From: Prevotella sp.
GTDB lineage: Bacteria > Bacteroidota > Bacteroidia > Bacteroidales > Bacteroidaceae
Reading direction: 5' to 3'
Length of the DNA: 64,000 bases
Assembly: GCA_017395215.1 (NCBI GenBank)
Contig: JAFPVW010000128.1
Span: forward strand, 19,126 to 83,125
In this document: positions 17,515 through 26,295 of the stretch, one piece after another
Numbering within the stretch: position 1 is the stretch's first letter
Layout: every line of letters starts with the position of its first letter
Translations under genes and position numbers: made by a program
Notes under the pieces: model-generated
Seen by the model: the letters and a program-made list of their open reading frames with translations, nothing else
What the model was told of the DNA's origin: nothing
Databases searched by the model: none

Positions 17515-18558
17515 TCAGTCGCGGCACTGACGTTTCACTTCGTCCGGGCTAATACCCAGGCTTTCGGCTATTGATTCTTCTGACTGCCCCATCTTGAGCA
17601 GCAACTTGATAGTAATCTGTAGCTGTCCGTCTTTCTCTGCGAGCTGTCCGTCTTTCTCTGCGAGCTGTCCGTCTTTCTCTGCGAGCTGTCCGTCTTTCTC
17701 TGCGAGCTGCCCGTCTTTCTCTGCGAGCTGGCTGTCCTTTTCGGCGAGTTGACCGTCCATTTCGGCGAGTTGTGCGTTCATCTCGGCCATTTTCCTTTCG
17801 CCATAGTACAGCTTGCTCTCCTGCTCCTTGATGATGGAGTAATACTCGTCTTCGACCATCATGTCCTGGCGCATGTCAATGTCGGCGGCAGCAGCCGTTA
17901 GGCGGTAGAGTATGCGCTGCATGTCGCTGTCGCTGCTGTCGTAGACGCTGTCGTCGAAGTTCAGTGTGTGCTGGTTCTTCTTGTCGGCACGTGTCTGGTC
18001 AAACACGCTCAGTACCTCGTCGAGGCGGTTGTTTATCTGGCCGTGAAGGCGTGGAATCTGTACGATAACACTGTCGTGTACGAGACTCTCCACAAACGGG
18101 TTCGGCATCCCCTTTGTCACGATACGGTCGTTATAGTCGAATGACTGATGGCGCACGTAGAGAACCGGCTCCTCAATGTCGCCAAGGGTATGCCCCAGCA
18201 GATAGACCGTCACCATGGGCAGTGCATGCCTGTCGGCACTGTCCTCCACGATGTTGCGCGGGTCCTGATACTGCGAACCCACATACTGACGGAAGCGGAG
18301 GGTCTCCGTGGGAAGCCAGTTCTTCTGCAGTTCGACAAGTATCAGCTCCTCGCTACCATCAGACTTCAGGATGGTGGCGCCGAAGTCGATGCGAAACACC
18401 GACAACAACTCTCGCTGGCCGTTGCTGTACTCATGGGGACGCATGTCGACCTCTATGATGTTTTCCTTCAGGAGTGCCGACAGGATGGTGCGTGCTATGC
18501 GCTTGTCTTCCATCAAGTATTTGAATACTGCATCGTAGATGGGATTTGCTATTGTCAT
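17515..18558 (-). CDS. Rpn family recombination-promoting nuclease / PD-(D/E)XK transposase-like
   Basis: From ATG 18558 the protein is 347 residues and begins MTIANPIYDAVFKYLMEDKR. The nuclease core shows RIDFGATI and LILVELQKNW (the D and ExK of the PD-(D/E)XK fold), followed by LRFRQYVGSQY and VTVYLLGH. A predicted coiled coil of tandem AEKDGQL heptads near 275-320 is followed by a helical end SEESIAESLGISPDEVKRQC that looks like an HTH. Family members promote RecA-independent recombination. A paralogue lies at 56864. The heptads are encoded by a 21-bp tandem repeat that may vary in copy number. Confidence 0.85.
   Translation of the reverse strand: MTIANPIYDAVFKYLMEDKRIARTILSALLKENIIEVDMRPHEYSNGQRELLSVFRIDFGATILKSDGSEELILVELQKNWLPTETLRFRQYVGSQYQDPRNIVEDSADRHALPMVTVYLLGHTLGDIEEPVLYVRHQSFDYNDRIVTKGMPNPFVESLVHDSVIVQIPRLHGQINNRLDEVLSVFDQTRADKKNQHTLNFDDSVYDSSDSDMQRILYRLTAAAADIDMRQDMMVEDEYYSIIKEQESKLYYGERKMAEMNAQLAEMDGQLAEKDSQLAEKDGQLAEKDGQLAEKDGQLAEKDGQLAEKDGQLQITIKLLLKMGQSEESIAESLGISPDEVKRQCRD
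17621..17788. repeat. 21-bp in-frame tandem repeat (VNTR) in the Rpn gene
   Basis: The unit AGCTGTCCGTCTTTCTCTGC plus one G occurs at 17621, 17642, 17663, 17684 and 17705 with almost no change, then in degenerate form to about 17788. Each copy encodes one heptad LAEKDGQ. Period 21 keeps the frame for any copy number. Confidence 0.9.
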
Positions 18559-18587
18559 ATCGTCATGGTGTTTGAGTATACTGGTTG

Positions 18588-18595
18588 CAAAGTTA
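18588..18595 (-). promoter_or_regulatory. Bacteroidetes -7 promoter element (TAACTTTG) for the Rpn gene
   Basis: On the minus strand TAACTTTG lies 29 nt before the ATG at 18558, supporting that start. Confidence 0.6.
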
Positions 18596-18640
18596 CGAAT
18601 AATTATCCGGACTGCCAAGCGAAAGCGAAAGAAATTACGT

Positions 18641-19987
18641 TCACAGCAGCTCGGGCAGCTGGTAGAGGCGGGTGCTGTTCGAGCCCTTGATGAGGATGTG
18701 GTAGCCTTGGGGCTGGTTAGCCTGGATGGCGGCCTTCACCTCGTCGACGTCGGCGAACTTGCGGTAGGGGCAGTCGATGGCCTGGAACTCAGAGCCGACG
18801 AGCCATACCTCGTCGAGACCGATTTCACCGATGAAATCAACGATTTTCTGGTGCTCCTTGCGGCTCGACTTGCCCAGTTCGCCCATCATGCCGAGTATGA
18901 CCATCTTGGGGCTGCCGTCCATCAGCCGGAAGTTCTCGAGGGCGGCACGCATGCTGGTGGGGTTGGCGTTGTAGGCATCTACGACGAGGCTGTTATGCTC
19001 GGTGACGGTCAGCTGCGAGCGGTTGTTCGACGGCTTGTAGGCGGCCAGCGCGCTGTTGATGTCGGCAGGGTCGACGCCGAAGTTCAGTCCCACGGCGATG
19101 GCGGCCAGCATGTTGTCGATGTTGTAGGCACCGATGAGCTGCGTCTGCACCTCGTACCACTGCGGCTCCTCGCCACGGTCCTCGAGGTTCGAGTCGCTCT
19201 CGCGCCAGCGGAAGCGCAGGAAGGGGTTGCAGGCAATGACCTCGCCCGTGGTGCAGTCGCCGGCGTTCTCAGGGTTGGTGCTGTAGGGAGCCACCCATAC
19301 CGTGTCGGGCAGTATGTCCATCAGCCGCTCGTTGTCGGCATTGATGAAGACCAGGCTCTCGCCGCGCCGGCCGAGGAAGTCGTAGAGCTCGCCCTTGGTC
19401 TTCACGACGTTGCGGAACGAGCCAAAGCCCTCAAGGTGGGCGCGGCCCACGTTGGTAATCAGTCCGCAGGTAGGCTCGGCAGTCTCGGCCAGTGTGCGGA
19501 TGTCGCCGGGGTGGCTGGCCCCCATCTCGATGACGGCGATGTCGTGGTCCTTGGTCAGTCGCAGCAGCGTCTTGGGCACGCCTACGTCGTTGTTGAAGTT
19601 GCCCTGCGTGTAGAGCACGTTATACTTCTGGCTGAGCACGGTGGCTACGAGCTCCTTCGTGGTGGTCTTGCCGTTAGTGCCGGTGATGCCGATGACGGGG
19701 ATCTGAAACCGGCGGCGGTGCTCGCGCGCCAGGTCCTTGAAGGTCTGGAGGCAGTCGTCTACGACGATGAGGCGCTCTTGCAGCGGCAGCGCCGCTGCAC
19801 AGCCGACAGAAGGGGCGTCGACGATGGCGTAGGCGCAGCCCTGCTCGAGGGCTTTGAGGGCGAACTGGTTGCCGTCGAAGCGGTCGCCTTTCAGGGCGAG
19901 GAAGATGCTGCCCTCGGGGCAGTCGCGGCTGTCGGTAGTGATACACGGGTGCTCCTGATAGAGCTTGTATAGTTCCTTGATTGTCAT
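18641..19987 (-). CDS. murF: UDP-N-acetylmuramoyl-tripeptide--D-alanyl-D-alanine ligase
   Basis: The 448-residue protein is of normal length for MurF. It shows the N-terminal substrate domain (CITTDSRDCPEGSIFLALKG), the ATP loop ITGTNGKTTTKE near residue 103 and YTQGNFNNDVGVPKTLLRL. Further on are EMGASHPGDI and the C-terminal DAYNANPTSMRAAL. It adds D-Ala-D-Ala to the UDP-MurNAc-tripeptide in the cytoplasm. It stands alone here; the rest of the mur genes are not nearby. Confidence 0.95.
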   Translation of the reverse strand: MTIKELYKLYQEHPCITTDSRDCPEGSIFLALKGDRFDGNQFALKALEQGCAYAIVDAPSVGCAAALPLQERLIVVDDCLQTFKDLAREHRRRFQIPVIGITGTNGKTTTKELVATVLSQKYNVLYTQGNFNNDVGVPKTLLRLTKDHDIAVIEMGASHPGDIRTLAETAEPTCGLITNVGRAHLEGFGSFRNVVKTKGELYDFLGRRGESLVFINADNERLMDILPDTVWVAPYSTNPENAGDCTTGEVIACNPFLRFRWRESDSNLEDRGEEPQWYEVQTQLIGAYNIDNMLAAIAVGLNFGVDPADINSALAAYKPSNNRSQLTVTEHNSLVVDAYNANPTSMRAALENFRLMDGSPKMVILGMMGELGKSSRKEHQKIVDFIGEIGLDEVWLVGSEFQAIDCPYRKFADVDEVKAAIQANQPQGYHILIKGSNSTRLYQLPELL

Positions 19988-20072
19988 ATTTATTATAGAT
20001 TTACTTTAGTCACAGAGCACAAGGCTGCTTTTCCCTTAGGGAGGTGAGTGTAGCTATTCGAAAAACATGCTG

Positions 20073-20080
20073 CAAAGGTA
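20073..20080 (-). promoter_or_regulatory. Bacteroidetes -7 promoter element (TACCTTTG) for murF
   Basis: TACCTTTG on the minus strand lies 85 nt before the murF ATG. The intervening 5' UTR shows no obvious hairpin. Confidence 0.55.
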
Positions 20081-20153
20081 CACATTATTCGCGAATTTAG
20101 CATACTATCGCCATTTTTTTAATAGAATATGTGGTCGTTTCACAGTTTTTCCG

Positions 20154-20161
20154 TACTTTTG
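20154..20161 (+). promoter_or_regulatory. Bacteroidetes -7 promoter element (TACTTTTG) for the LOG-family gene
   Basis: TACTTTTG lies 37 nt before the ATG at 20199, divergent from the murF promoter. Confidence 0.55.
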
Positions 20162-20198
20162 CAGATATAAAAGACCGAAAGTAAAAAAACGACAGAAG

Positions 20199-20726
20199 AT
20201 GAAGATTTGCGTTTTTTGTTCTGCCAACGAGCAGATAGACCCCGACTTCTTCAGTGCGGCGGAGGAACTGGGGCATTGGGCCGCCACGAACGGCCACGTC
20301 ATCGTCTACGGCGGCGTGAACCAGGGGCTGATGGAGCGACTGGGCCGCGCTGCCCACGAGGCCGGCGGCCGCACCATCGGCGTGGTGCCCACCATCGTCG
20401 AGAAGACGGGGCGCACGAGCCAGTATGTGGAAATAGAGATTCCCTGCGACAACCTCACCGACCGCAAGCAGCTGATGATGGACCAGGCCGACCTGTTCGT
20501 GGCGCTGCCCGGCGGCATCGGCACCCTCGACGAGGTTTTCACCGTCGCTGCCTCGGCCACCATCGGCTACCACCAGAAGCCGGTCATCCTCTACAACCTG
20601 AAAGGATTCTGGAACCCGCTCATCGCCCTGCTCGACGACCTCGGGCAGCGCGGCATGGTGCGCGGCGAGTGGCGGCAGTACATCCGCGTGGCCACGTCGA
20701 TCGACGAATTGCAGCACTGGTTGTGA
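20199..20726 (+). CDS. LOG family protein (TIGR00730 Rossmann fold, nucleotide 5'-phosphate phosphoribohydrolase-like)
   Basis: From ATG 20199 the protein is 175 residues and begins MKICVFCSANEQIDPDF. It has the family motifs VYGGVNQGLMERL and LPGGIGTLDEVFTV (PGGxGTxxE), which bind the nucleotide phosphate and carry the catalytic Glu. Members split the N-glycosidic bond of AMP or cytokinin monophosphates. The longer frame upstream runs through the promoter and is not used. Confidence 0.88.
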   Translation: MKICVFCSANEQIDPDFFSAAEELGHWAATNGHVIVYGGVNQGLMERLGRAAHEAGGRTIGVVPTIVEKTGRTSQYVEIEIPCDNLTDRKQLMMDQADLFVALPGGIGTLDEVFTVAASATIGYHQKPVILYNLKGFWNPLIALLDDLGQRGMVRGEWRQYIRVATSIDELQHWL

Positions 20727-20738
20727 ATCACGGGAAAC

Positions 20739-20809
20739 ACCCTACACTTCCGACACTTCCTACACTTGTTGAATTTTCTTAGGTGTAGGAAGTGCAGGAA
20801 GTGTAGGGT
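20739..20809. repeat. Inverted repeat of CCTACACTTCC words
   Basis: Arms of 29 nt (20739-20767 and 20781-20809) match at all but three positions around a 13-nt loop. Each arm contains the word CACTTCC twice. It can end the LOG transcript as a hairpin, but it also abuts the compound repeat that starts at 20811 and may be part of it. Confidence 0.75.
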
Positions 20810-20810
20810 A

Positions 20811-21048
20811 AAAAGTGCGAATGACAACTATAATAGGAGAAAGCAGGGGGAGATTCAGCGAGAATGCTGAATCACAACGGCCTCGAAGAGGGGGAACCGA
20901 CACTTGAACCGACACCTTGACAAAACCCGCCGCCTTTTGAGTAAAAGGCGGCGGGTTTTTGGAAAAAAGCGGCGGGTTTTGGGAAAAAAGCGGCGGGTTT
21001 TGAGTGAAACCCGGCGGGTTTTGGAGAAAAGGCGGCGGGTTTCGGGTG
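20811..21048 (+). repeat. Compound repeat element, copy 1
   Basis: The element has three parts. A head starts AAAAGTGCGAATGACAAC and runs to 20836. A doubled word ACCGACAC follows at 20893-20916. Last comes an array of five units of 20-22 bp built on AAAAGGCGGCGGGTTTT (20943-21048), preceded by one inverted unit (20922-20938) that forms a hairpin with 17-bp perfect arms. Copy 2, in the opposite orientation, is at 63787-63996. No protein gene is supported here, although the array is open in some frames. Confidence 0.75.
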
Positions 21049-21064
21049 ACCTGTTCTGCCGGTT

Positions 21065-23215
21065 CTACTGTCGGGTGAGCACCACCTGCATGGCGTTGAA
21101 CTTCGTGGCAGCATCGACGAACTCCAGGATCCGGGACCAGTTGGCCACCGGTTCGCGGGCGTGCTCATAGCGCTTGACGACCGTCAGACGGAGCCGGCCG
21201 CCACTCACCTCGGCCTTGGCCTCGAAACGTCCGCAACTGGTCGCGACCGCCGTGTTAAGCGGCTGGAGACTCTCGGGCGTCACGGTGTAGCCCTCGGGCA
21301 GCCCGACCTCAACGTCATAGCGCACGTTGGAAGCCCTGAACTCATAGACGACATCGTCGGTGCGCTGGCGGTCATTGCCCTCAATCTTACGCTGCTGGGC
21401 AATGAGCCGCCCTACTGACAGCACCAGGTCGGGGCCGGCTCGCTTCACCAGTCCGTCAACCTTATAGGCCGTGTGCATACGGAACTGCGAACTGTCGGCG
21501 CGGAAGCCGATGCAGTCGGTGCCGTAGTCCCTGACGTCGCTAACCTCGGTGCCATGGTATTCCTCGGCCTCAGCCTCGTAGTATTTCCGCTCCTTCTCGC
21601 GCTGCAGGCGCCGCCATTCGGCCATGTCGTCGCGCTCCTTCTTGCCGACCAGATCCTCAAGCGTCTTGTCGGTCCCCAAGTAGCGGTTGAAGGCAGCCAG
21701 CAGGTCTTCGGTCAATGCGAACGTCCTGCACCAGGGCTCCTTCGACGCCCCCGTGGCTCTGACCTCCCGGCGGCAGCAGAGCGTGGTGCCGTCGAGCGTG
21801 GCCTTCAGGGCGACGGTCTCGGTGTTGTCGTCGGCCGTGCTCTGCGGCAACGTCATCAGTTGGTCGATGCCGTTGTCGACGACGGCCTTCCGCCCCTGCA
21901 GCTGCGAGGGCACGGTGAAGGGCGCCATCTCGTAGGTCGGGGCGAAGAGCGTCTTGTCAATGCTCTTCACGTAGAGTCCCCAGGTGGTGTTGCCGTAGCT
22001 GATGAGCTGGTCGATGGGCTCATGTGCATTGTCGGTGGTGAAAAGCTGATGGCCGACGATGCCGGCCTTGAGCATCGCCTGGCGGAGCATCGCCAGGAAG
22101 ACGCCGGCGTTCATGGTGCCCGTCCGGCTGAACAGCAGGTGGTAGTAGAGTCCGGTGTAGAGCCGCGCCACGTGCTCCTCCTTCGGCAGGTTCATGGCGG
22201 CCAGCGCGTTGCAGTATTTCTTCCATTGCGTGGCTTCCTTGCCCGAGAGTCCGCCCCGCTCGAAGTTGGCCTTCTTCAGGAAAGCCTTGTCGTCGTCGAC
22301 CATCAGCTGGTAGTCGGGGTTGGCCTGCAGGCCCTTCTTCACCGTCGAGGGCGGTGCCCACTGCCCCTTCAGGTAGCGGCCAGTGATGTAGAGCATGGTC
22401 ATCGGCGACTGGCTCGACGGCTCATACCAGAACGACGGTTCGGCCTCGGCGGCCTTTGTCGTCTGCACGTCGAGCACGATGTTGCCGTTCTCGTCGGTAC
22501 TTTGGCTGAAGTCGGGCGCACCGTTGAGCGTGCGGTACTGGGTGGTCATCGTGGGGTCGATGACGCAGTGAATCTGATAGGAGAGCTGGGGATAGTGCTC
22601 GCGGAAGCGGAAGACGAAGGGGTTGGTGCTGCGCTCGTTGAGCTGGCTGACGGAGTAGGTGAAGACGTCCATCAGGTCGCCCACCTGCAGGTCGGGCACG
22701 GCCAGCTTGCTGCGCTCCTCCTTGCCCTTCCGGCCTTCTGCCGTACGGACGTAGTCGTCGGTACTGACCTCCCTGACGGTGCCGTCGGGCTTGATGATTC
22801 TGATGCCCAGCATCGCCTGCTGCTTCTCCTTGCCCCAGAAGCCGTATCCGCGCGAGATGCTCATAAAGTCGAACTGCGAGAAGCGGTCGCGCGCCGCCTC
22901 GTCGTTGATGGCCACCAGCGTGCGGTAGCAGTAGCTGACCGACACCTGGTGCATGGCCTGCCAGGTGAGCAGCAGCATGGCGATGTCGGCCTTGAGGTGC
23001 TGGTCGACGACGAGTTCTTCGTAGGCAGCGAGCGTGACGACGGAGTGCTGCCGGTAAGCCTCGGGGCAGGCCTTCTGGCTGAAGGCGGGCAACGGCTTAG
23101 CCCAGACCTCACGCCTGACCTGTTCGGCCCACTGCTGGTAGTTGTCGCGGTCGTCGGCGGCAGCAGTGCACCACAGCGCTGCCAGTGTCGCCAGTGTCAA
23201 GATGTAGCGTTTCAT
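21065..23215 (-). CDS. Exported DUF3857-type transglutaminase-fold protein
   Basis: The 716-residue protein has a signal peptide (MKRYILTLATLAALWCTAAA). An N-terminal region of about 70 residues precedes a DUF3857-like beta domain (EVSTDDYVRTAEG, PDLQVGDLMDVFTYSVSQL). A central part resembles the transglutaminase fold (HVARLYTGLYYHLLFSRTGTMNAGV), but its Cys-His-Asp triad is not evident, and a DUF3858-like C-terminal domain follows. Periplasmic location is likely. It starts 8 nt after the related gene at 23223, so the two form a pair with a shared task that I cannot name. Confidence 0.7.
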   Translation of the reverse strand: MKRYILTLATLAALWCTAAADDRDNYQQWAEQVRREVWAKPLPAFSQKACPEAYRQHSVVTLAAYEELVVDQHLKADIAMLLLTWQAMHQVSVSYCYRTLVAINDEAARDRFSQFDFMSISRGYGFWGKEKQQAMLGIRIIKPDGTVREVSTDDYVRTAEGRKGKEERSKLAVPDLQVGDLMDVFTYSVSQLNERSTNPFVFRFREHYPQLSYQIHCVIDPTMTTQYRTLNGAPDFSQSTDENGNIVLDVQTTKAAEAEPSFWYEPSSQSPMTMLYITGRYLKGQWAPPSTVKKGLQANPDYQLMVDDDKAFLKKANFERGGLSGKEATQWKKYCNALAAMNLPKEEHVARLYTGLYYHLLFSRTGTMNAGVFLAMLRQAMLKAGIVGHQLFTTDNAHEPIDQLISYGNTTWGLYVKSIDKTLFAPTYEMAPFTVPSQLQGRKAVVDNGIDQLMTLPQSTADDNTETVALKATLDGTTLCCRREVRATGASKEPWCRTFALTEDLLAAFNRYLGTDKTLEDLVGKKERDDMAEWRRLQREKERKYYEAEAEEYHGTEVSDVRDYGTDCIGFRADSSQFRMHTAYKVDGLVKRAGPDLVLSVGRLIAQQRKIEGNDRQRTDDVVYEFRASNVRYDVEVGLPEGYTVTPESLQPLNTAVATSCGRFEAKAEVSGGRLRLTVVKRYEHAREPVANWSRILEFVDAATKFNAMQVVLTRQ

Positions 23216-23222
23216 GTGTGTG

Positions 23223-25034
23223 TTATCCTTTTTTTGTTAGTACCAATTGTTCGTTGCAGGCGTCGTTCCAGTGCTTCAGCGCCTCGTTCCACTGGGGCAG
23301 CTGGTCGCGGCGGAGCCTGCGCCGTGAGACTTCCATCACCTTGCGGAAGACGACCCGTCGGCCGTCGGCCCGGAACGTACACGACAGCACGCCCACGGGT
23401 GTCTCGATGCGGCAGCCCTCGGGCAGCCACTTCACAGCCAGCGTGTCAGGCACGGTGAGTACCACCTCCCTGACCATGCGGAAGCGGAAAGGCAGCTCCA
23501 CGTCGTTCTGGCGTTTGAGGGTGTCGATGGGCGTGGCCATCATATCGTTGTGGGGATCCAGCTCGACGTACAAGTCCTGCCCGCTTACGGTCACGGCCTG
23601 TCGGTCGTCCAGCGTACCCGCCAGCCTGAGCGTGTCGCCCCACGTCCACTGGCTGTCGCTCACCGTCCGGTGCCCGTCGGCGGCGTTGAGCAGCCTTTCG
23701 GCATACCGTCTGCGCTCGTCGGCCCTTCTGGCATGATAGCCTTCAGCCATAAGCGATTTCAAATCGCCCCGCCACTCAGCGTCGGCCTTGATGTGCAGCG
23801 CGGTGCCTGTCAGACGGGCGTCGTAGTGCAGGCTGTCGGCCGAGGCGGCGGGCGGCAGTACGGGCACGGTGAGCATCAGGCAGTTGTCGCCGTCCTCGAC
23901 ACAGGCCTGCCGGCCCTGCAGACTATTGGGTATGAAGCCGAAGGGCGCATACCTGGCGGTGGCATCGAGGAAGAGCGTGTCGGCCTGATGGAAAAGGACG
24001 CAGATAACATGGTTGTAGGCCGCCGGGGTAGGAATCTCGTCAGCAGTCCAGTCGATGTGGTCACCGGCACCGATGTCGGCCAACCGTGCGTCAAATCCCT
24101 GCGCCTTGAGCAGCGTCTTCAGCAGCAGTGCCATGCCCTTGCAGTCGCCGTAGCGCTTGCGCACCACCTCGGCGGGACGGTCGGGCGTAAAGGCTGCCGT
24201 TCCGGCCTCATAGGCCACGTACCTGATGTTCTGCTGTACCCAGGCCAGCGAGGCCGCTATGCGCTCGGCGTCGGTTCTGCAGACGGCGGTAGCAGCGGCT
24301 ATGATTGAGTCGCGCTGCGGCAGACTGCAGTCCACCAGCGTCTGGGCGTGTCCCCAGCGGTAGAGGTCGGTGGCGTCCTTGAACGCCCCGACGACAAACA
24401 GCATCGGGCGCAAGGTCGGGGCATGCGGCATCAGCGGCTCGCTCTTCAAGGCGGGCTGGTCGGTGACGGTGTAGACGATGGTCGGCCGGCCCTGCTTGTC
24501 GGTGGTCGTGCTGCGGCTGATGTTGGGCGTCAGCCGCCGTTCCACGATGCGGTAGCCGTCGGGCAGTGTCAGCGACACCGTCTTGTGGCGCACGAAGTAG
24601 GTGTCGTCCAAGTAGATCTGCGTCAGCTGACGGGCGTCGTGGAAGGTGCGCTCGAAGCGGGCCGTCGCCGACTTCCCCTTGCGGGATAGGTCGAGGGTGA
24701 AGTAGCACACCTTCGAGTCGTCGAAGAAGATGTTCTCCGGGCTCACGCTTTTGTACTGGGCAGTGGAGATGCCGGTGGCCGAGGCGCGGTCGATGCTGAC
24801 CGAGCCACCATAGAGAACGAAGGGCTGCACCACCCCGCCCATCCGCTCGGCCGTGTAGGTGGCAGTCTGACGATTCTTGACCTCAAGCTGTCCGTCGTCG
24901 GCAAGCTGGAACACATAATCGTCACTGCCTTGACTGATGACGATGAGGTCGTCGTCGGTCTGGGCAGTGACGTTAAGAGGGAGTGTGCAGAGCACGATTG
25001 CCAGCAGGCGGGCTGCTTGACCTTTCAGTAGCAT
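23223..25034 (-). CDS. Exported DUF3857 / transglutaminase-like domain protein
   Basis: The 603-residue protein has a signal peptide (RLLAIVLCTLPLNVTAQ), an N-terminal DUF3857 domain, then a transglutaminase core. The triad is visible: Cys in RYGDCKGMALLLKTLL near residue 300, His in YNHVICVLF near 341, Asp in LFLDATARYAPFG near 353. Such proteins act as periplasmic cysteine peptidases or cross-linking enzymes; the substrate is unknown. It lies 10 nt after the flavodiiron gene and 8 nt before the second DUF3857 gene. Confidence 0.8.
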   Translation of the reverse strand: MLLKGQAARLLAIVLCTLPLNVTAQTDDDLIVISQGSDDYVFQLADDGQLEVKNRQTATYTAERMGGVVQPFVLYGGSVSIDRASATGISTAQYKSVSPENIFFDDSKVCYFTLDLSRKGKSATARFERTFHDARQLTQIYLDDTYFVRHKTVSLTLPDGYRIVERRLTPNISRSTTTDKQGRPTIVYTVTDQPALKSEPLMPHAPTLRPMLFVVGAFKDATDLYRWGHAQTLVDCSLPQRDSIIAAATAVCRTDAERIAASLAWVQQNIRYVAYEAGTAAFTPDRPAEVVRKRYGDCKGMALLLKTLLKAQGFDARLADIGAGDHIDWTADEIPTPAAYNHVICVLFHQADTLFLDATARYAPFGFIPNSLQGRQACVEDGDNCLMLTVPVLPPAASADSLHYDARLTGTALHIKADAEWRGDLKSLMAEGYHARRADERRRYAERLLNAADGHRTVSDSQWTWGDTLRLAGTLDDRQAVTVSGQDLYVELDPHNDMMATPIDTLKRQNDVELPFRFRMVREVVLTVPDTLAVKWLPEGCRIETPVGVLSCTFRADGRRVVFRKVMEVSRRRLRRDQLPQWNEALKHWNDACNEQLVLTKKG

Positions 25035-25043
25035 AAGAGAGCG

Positions 25044-26255
25044 TTACTCAGCCAGCAGCCGCTCGGCCATGACGCGCCCGAGGGCTTCGCACTGGGCGAG
25101 GGTGTCGGCATTGAGGGCCTGCTTGATTTCAACAGGCTCGCCGACGGGCTCGTAGTGCAAACGCTCGTCGTTCCACTTCGTGATTTCGCTCACGGCCTTC
25201 GAGGCCCAGCTGAACGAGCCGAACCAGCCGAAGAGGCGGCCCTTGATGTCCTTCTGCGACAGTTCGTCGAGCAGGACGTTCATCTCGTGGTAGAGACCGG
25301 TGTTGTAGGTGGGGGCGCCGACGATGAGTCCACGGTAGCGGAACAGGTCGCGGATGATATAGGAGTGGTGGGTCTTCGAGACGTTGTACATCACGATGTT
25401 CTTCAGACCGGCCTGGGCGGCGGCGCGGGCAATGACCTCGGCGGCGCGCTCGGTGTTGCCGTACATCGTGCCGTAGCAGATGACGAGGCCCGGCTCGGCC
25501 TCATAGCGCGAGAGGCGGTCGTAGATGCCGATGACCTTCCCGACGTACTCGTGCCAGACGGGGCCGTGGGTGGAGCAGATGTAGTCGACCTTGACGCCGG
25601 CGAGCTTCTTGAGGGCCATCTGCACGGGCGTGCCGTACTTGCCGACGATGTTGGAGTAGTAGCGCGTCATCTCGAGCCAGAAGGTGTCGCAGTTCATCTG
25701 CTCGTCGACGTAGGCGCCGTTGAGGGCGCCGAAGCAGCCGAAGGCGTCGCCGGAGAAGAGTACTGTTTGTTGCTGTAATACAGCAACAGACGGGACGGTG
25801 GCCAGCGTCATCATCGTCTCGGGCCAGTGGACCATCGGGGTGAGGACGAACTGGAGCTGGTGGGCGCCGAGGGCGAGGGTGTCGCCGTTCTTCACCTCGT
25901 GGAGGCCGGTGGTCAGGCGGTAGAAGCCGGCCATCATGTCGAAGGTCTTCTTATTGCCGATAATCTCGATGTTGGGATAGAACTGGCGGAGCAGGGCCAG
26001 CGAGCCGCTGTGGTCGGGCTCCATGTGGTTGACGACGACGTAGTCGATGGGACGGTCGCCGATGACCTCGCGGATGTTCTCGAGGAAGGGCATGAAGAAG
26101 TCGACCTCGACGGTGTCGATGAGGCAGACTTTCTCGTCGTCGATGATGTAGGCGTTATAGCTCACGCCGTTGGGGAGGGGCCAGAGGCCCTCGAAGAGCG
26201 TCTTGTTGCGGTCGTTGACGCCGACGTAGTAGATTTTGCTGGTGATTTCTTTCAT
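25044..26255 (-). CDS. Flavodiiron protein (FprA family A-type flavoprotein)
   Basis: From ATG 26255 the protein has 403 residues. The N-terminal beta-lactamase-like domain carries the diiron ligands in NHMEPDHSG (H77, E79, D81, H82), then PMVHWPETM, SGDAFG and STHGPVWHEY. A C-terminal flavodoxin domain begins LVICYGTMYGNTERAAEVI. These enzymes reduce oxygen to water or NO to N2O in the cytoplasm and protect anaerobes. The loop before SGDAFG is longer than usual and contains a 21-bp palindrome. An in-frame ATG 33 nt upstream adds residues with no family match. Confidence 0.92.
   Translation of the reverse strand: MKEITSKIYYVGVNDRNKTLFEGLWPLPNGVSYNAYIIDDEKVCLIDTVEVDFFMPFLENIREVIGDRPIDYVVVNHMEPDHSGSLALLRQFYPNIEIIGNKKTFDMMAGFYRLTTGLHEVKNGDTLALGAHQLQFVLTPMVHWPETMMTLATVPSVAVLQQQTVLFSGDAFGCFGALNGAYVDEQMNCDTFWLEMTRYYSNIVGKYGTPVQMALKKLAGVKVDYICSTHGPVWHEYVGKVIGIYDRLSRYEAEPGLVICYGTMYGNTERAAEVIARAAAQAGLKNIVMYNVSKTHHSYIIRDLFRYRGLIVGAPTYNTGLYHEMNVLLDELSQKDIKGRLFGWFGSFSWASKAVSEITKWNDERLHYEPVGEPVEIKQALNADTLAQCEALGRVMAERLLAE
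25768..25788. repeat. Short palindrome inside the flavodiiron gene
   Basis: TGTTGCTGTA-A-TACAGCAACA is symmetrical apart from its centre and encodes part of the extra residues AVLQQQ between PETMMT and LFSGDAFG. Confidence 0.6.
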
Positions 26256-26295
26256 ATTGTTGGGGTTATTTATGGGCTGGATGGGCAATGTGGGG

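Noticed and set aside
20943-21048. CRISPR-like array
   Set aside because: The units follow each other directly with 20-22 bp period and no unique spacers, and no cas genes are near. The same holds for 63787-63889.
20872-21168. 98-residue frame with repeated KPAAF words on the minus strand
   Set aside because: It runs through the tandem array and into the coding end of the DUF3857 gene on the same strand in another frame. No promoter or ribosome site supports it.
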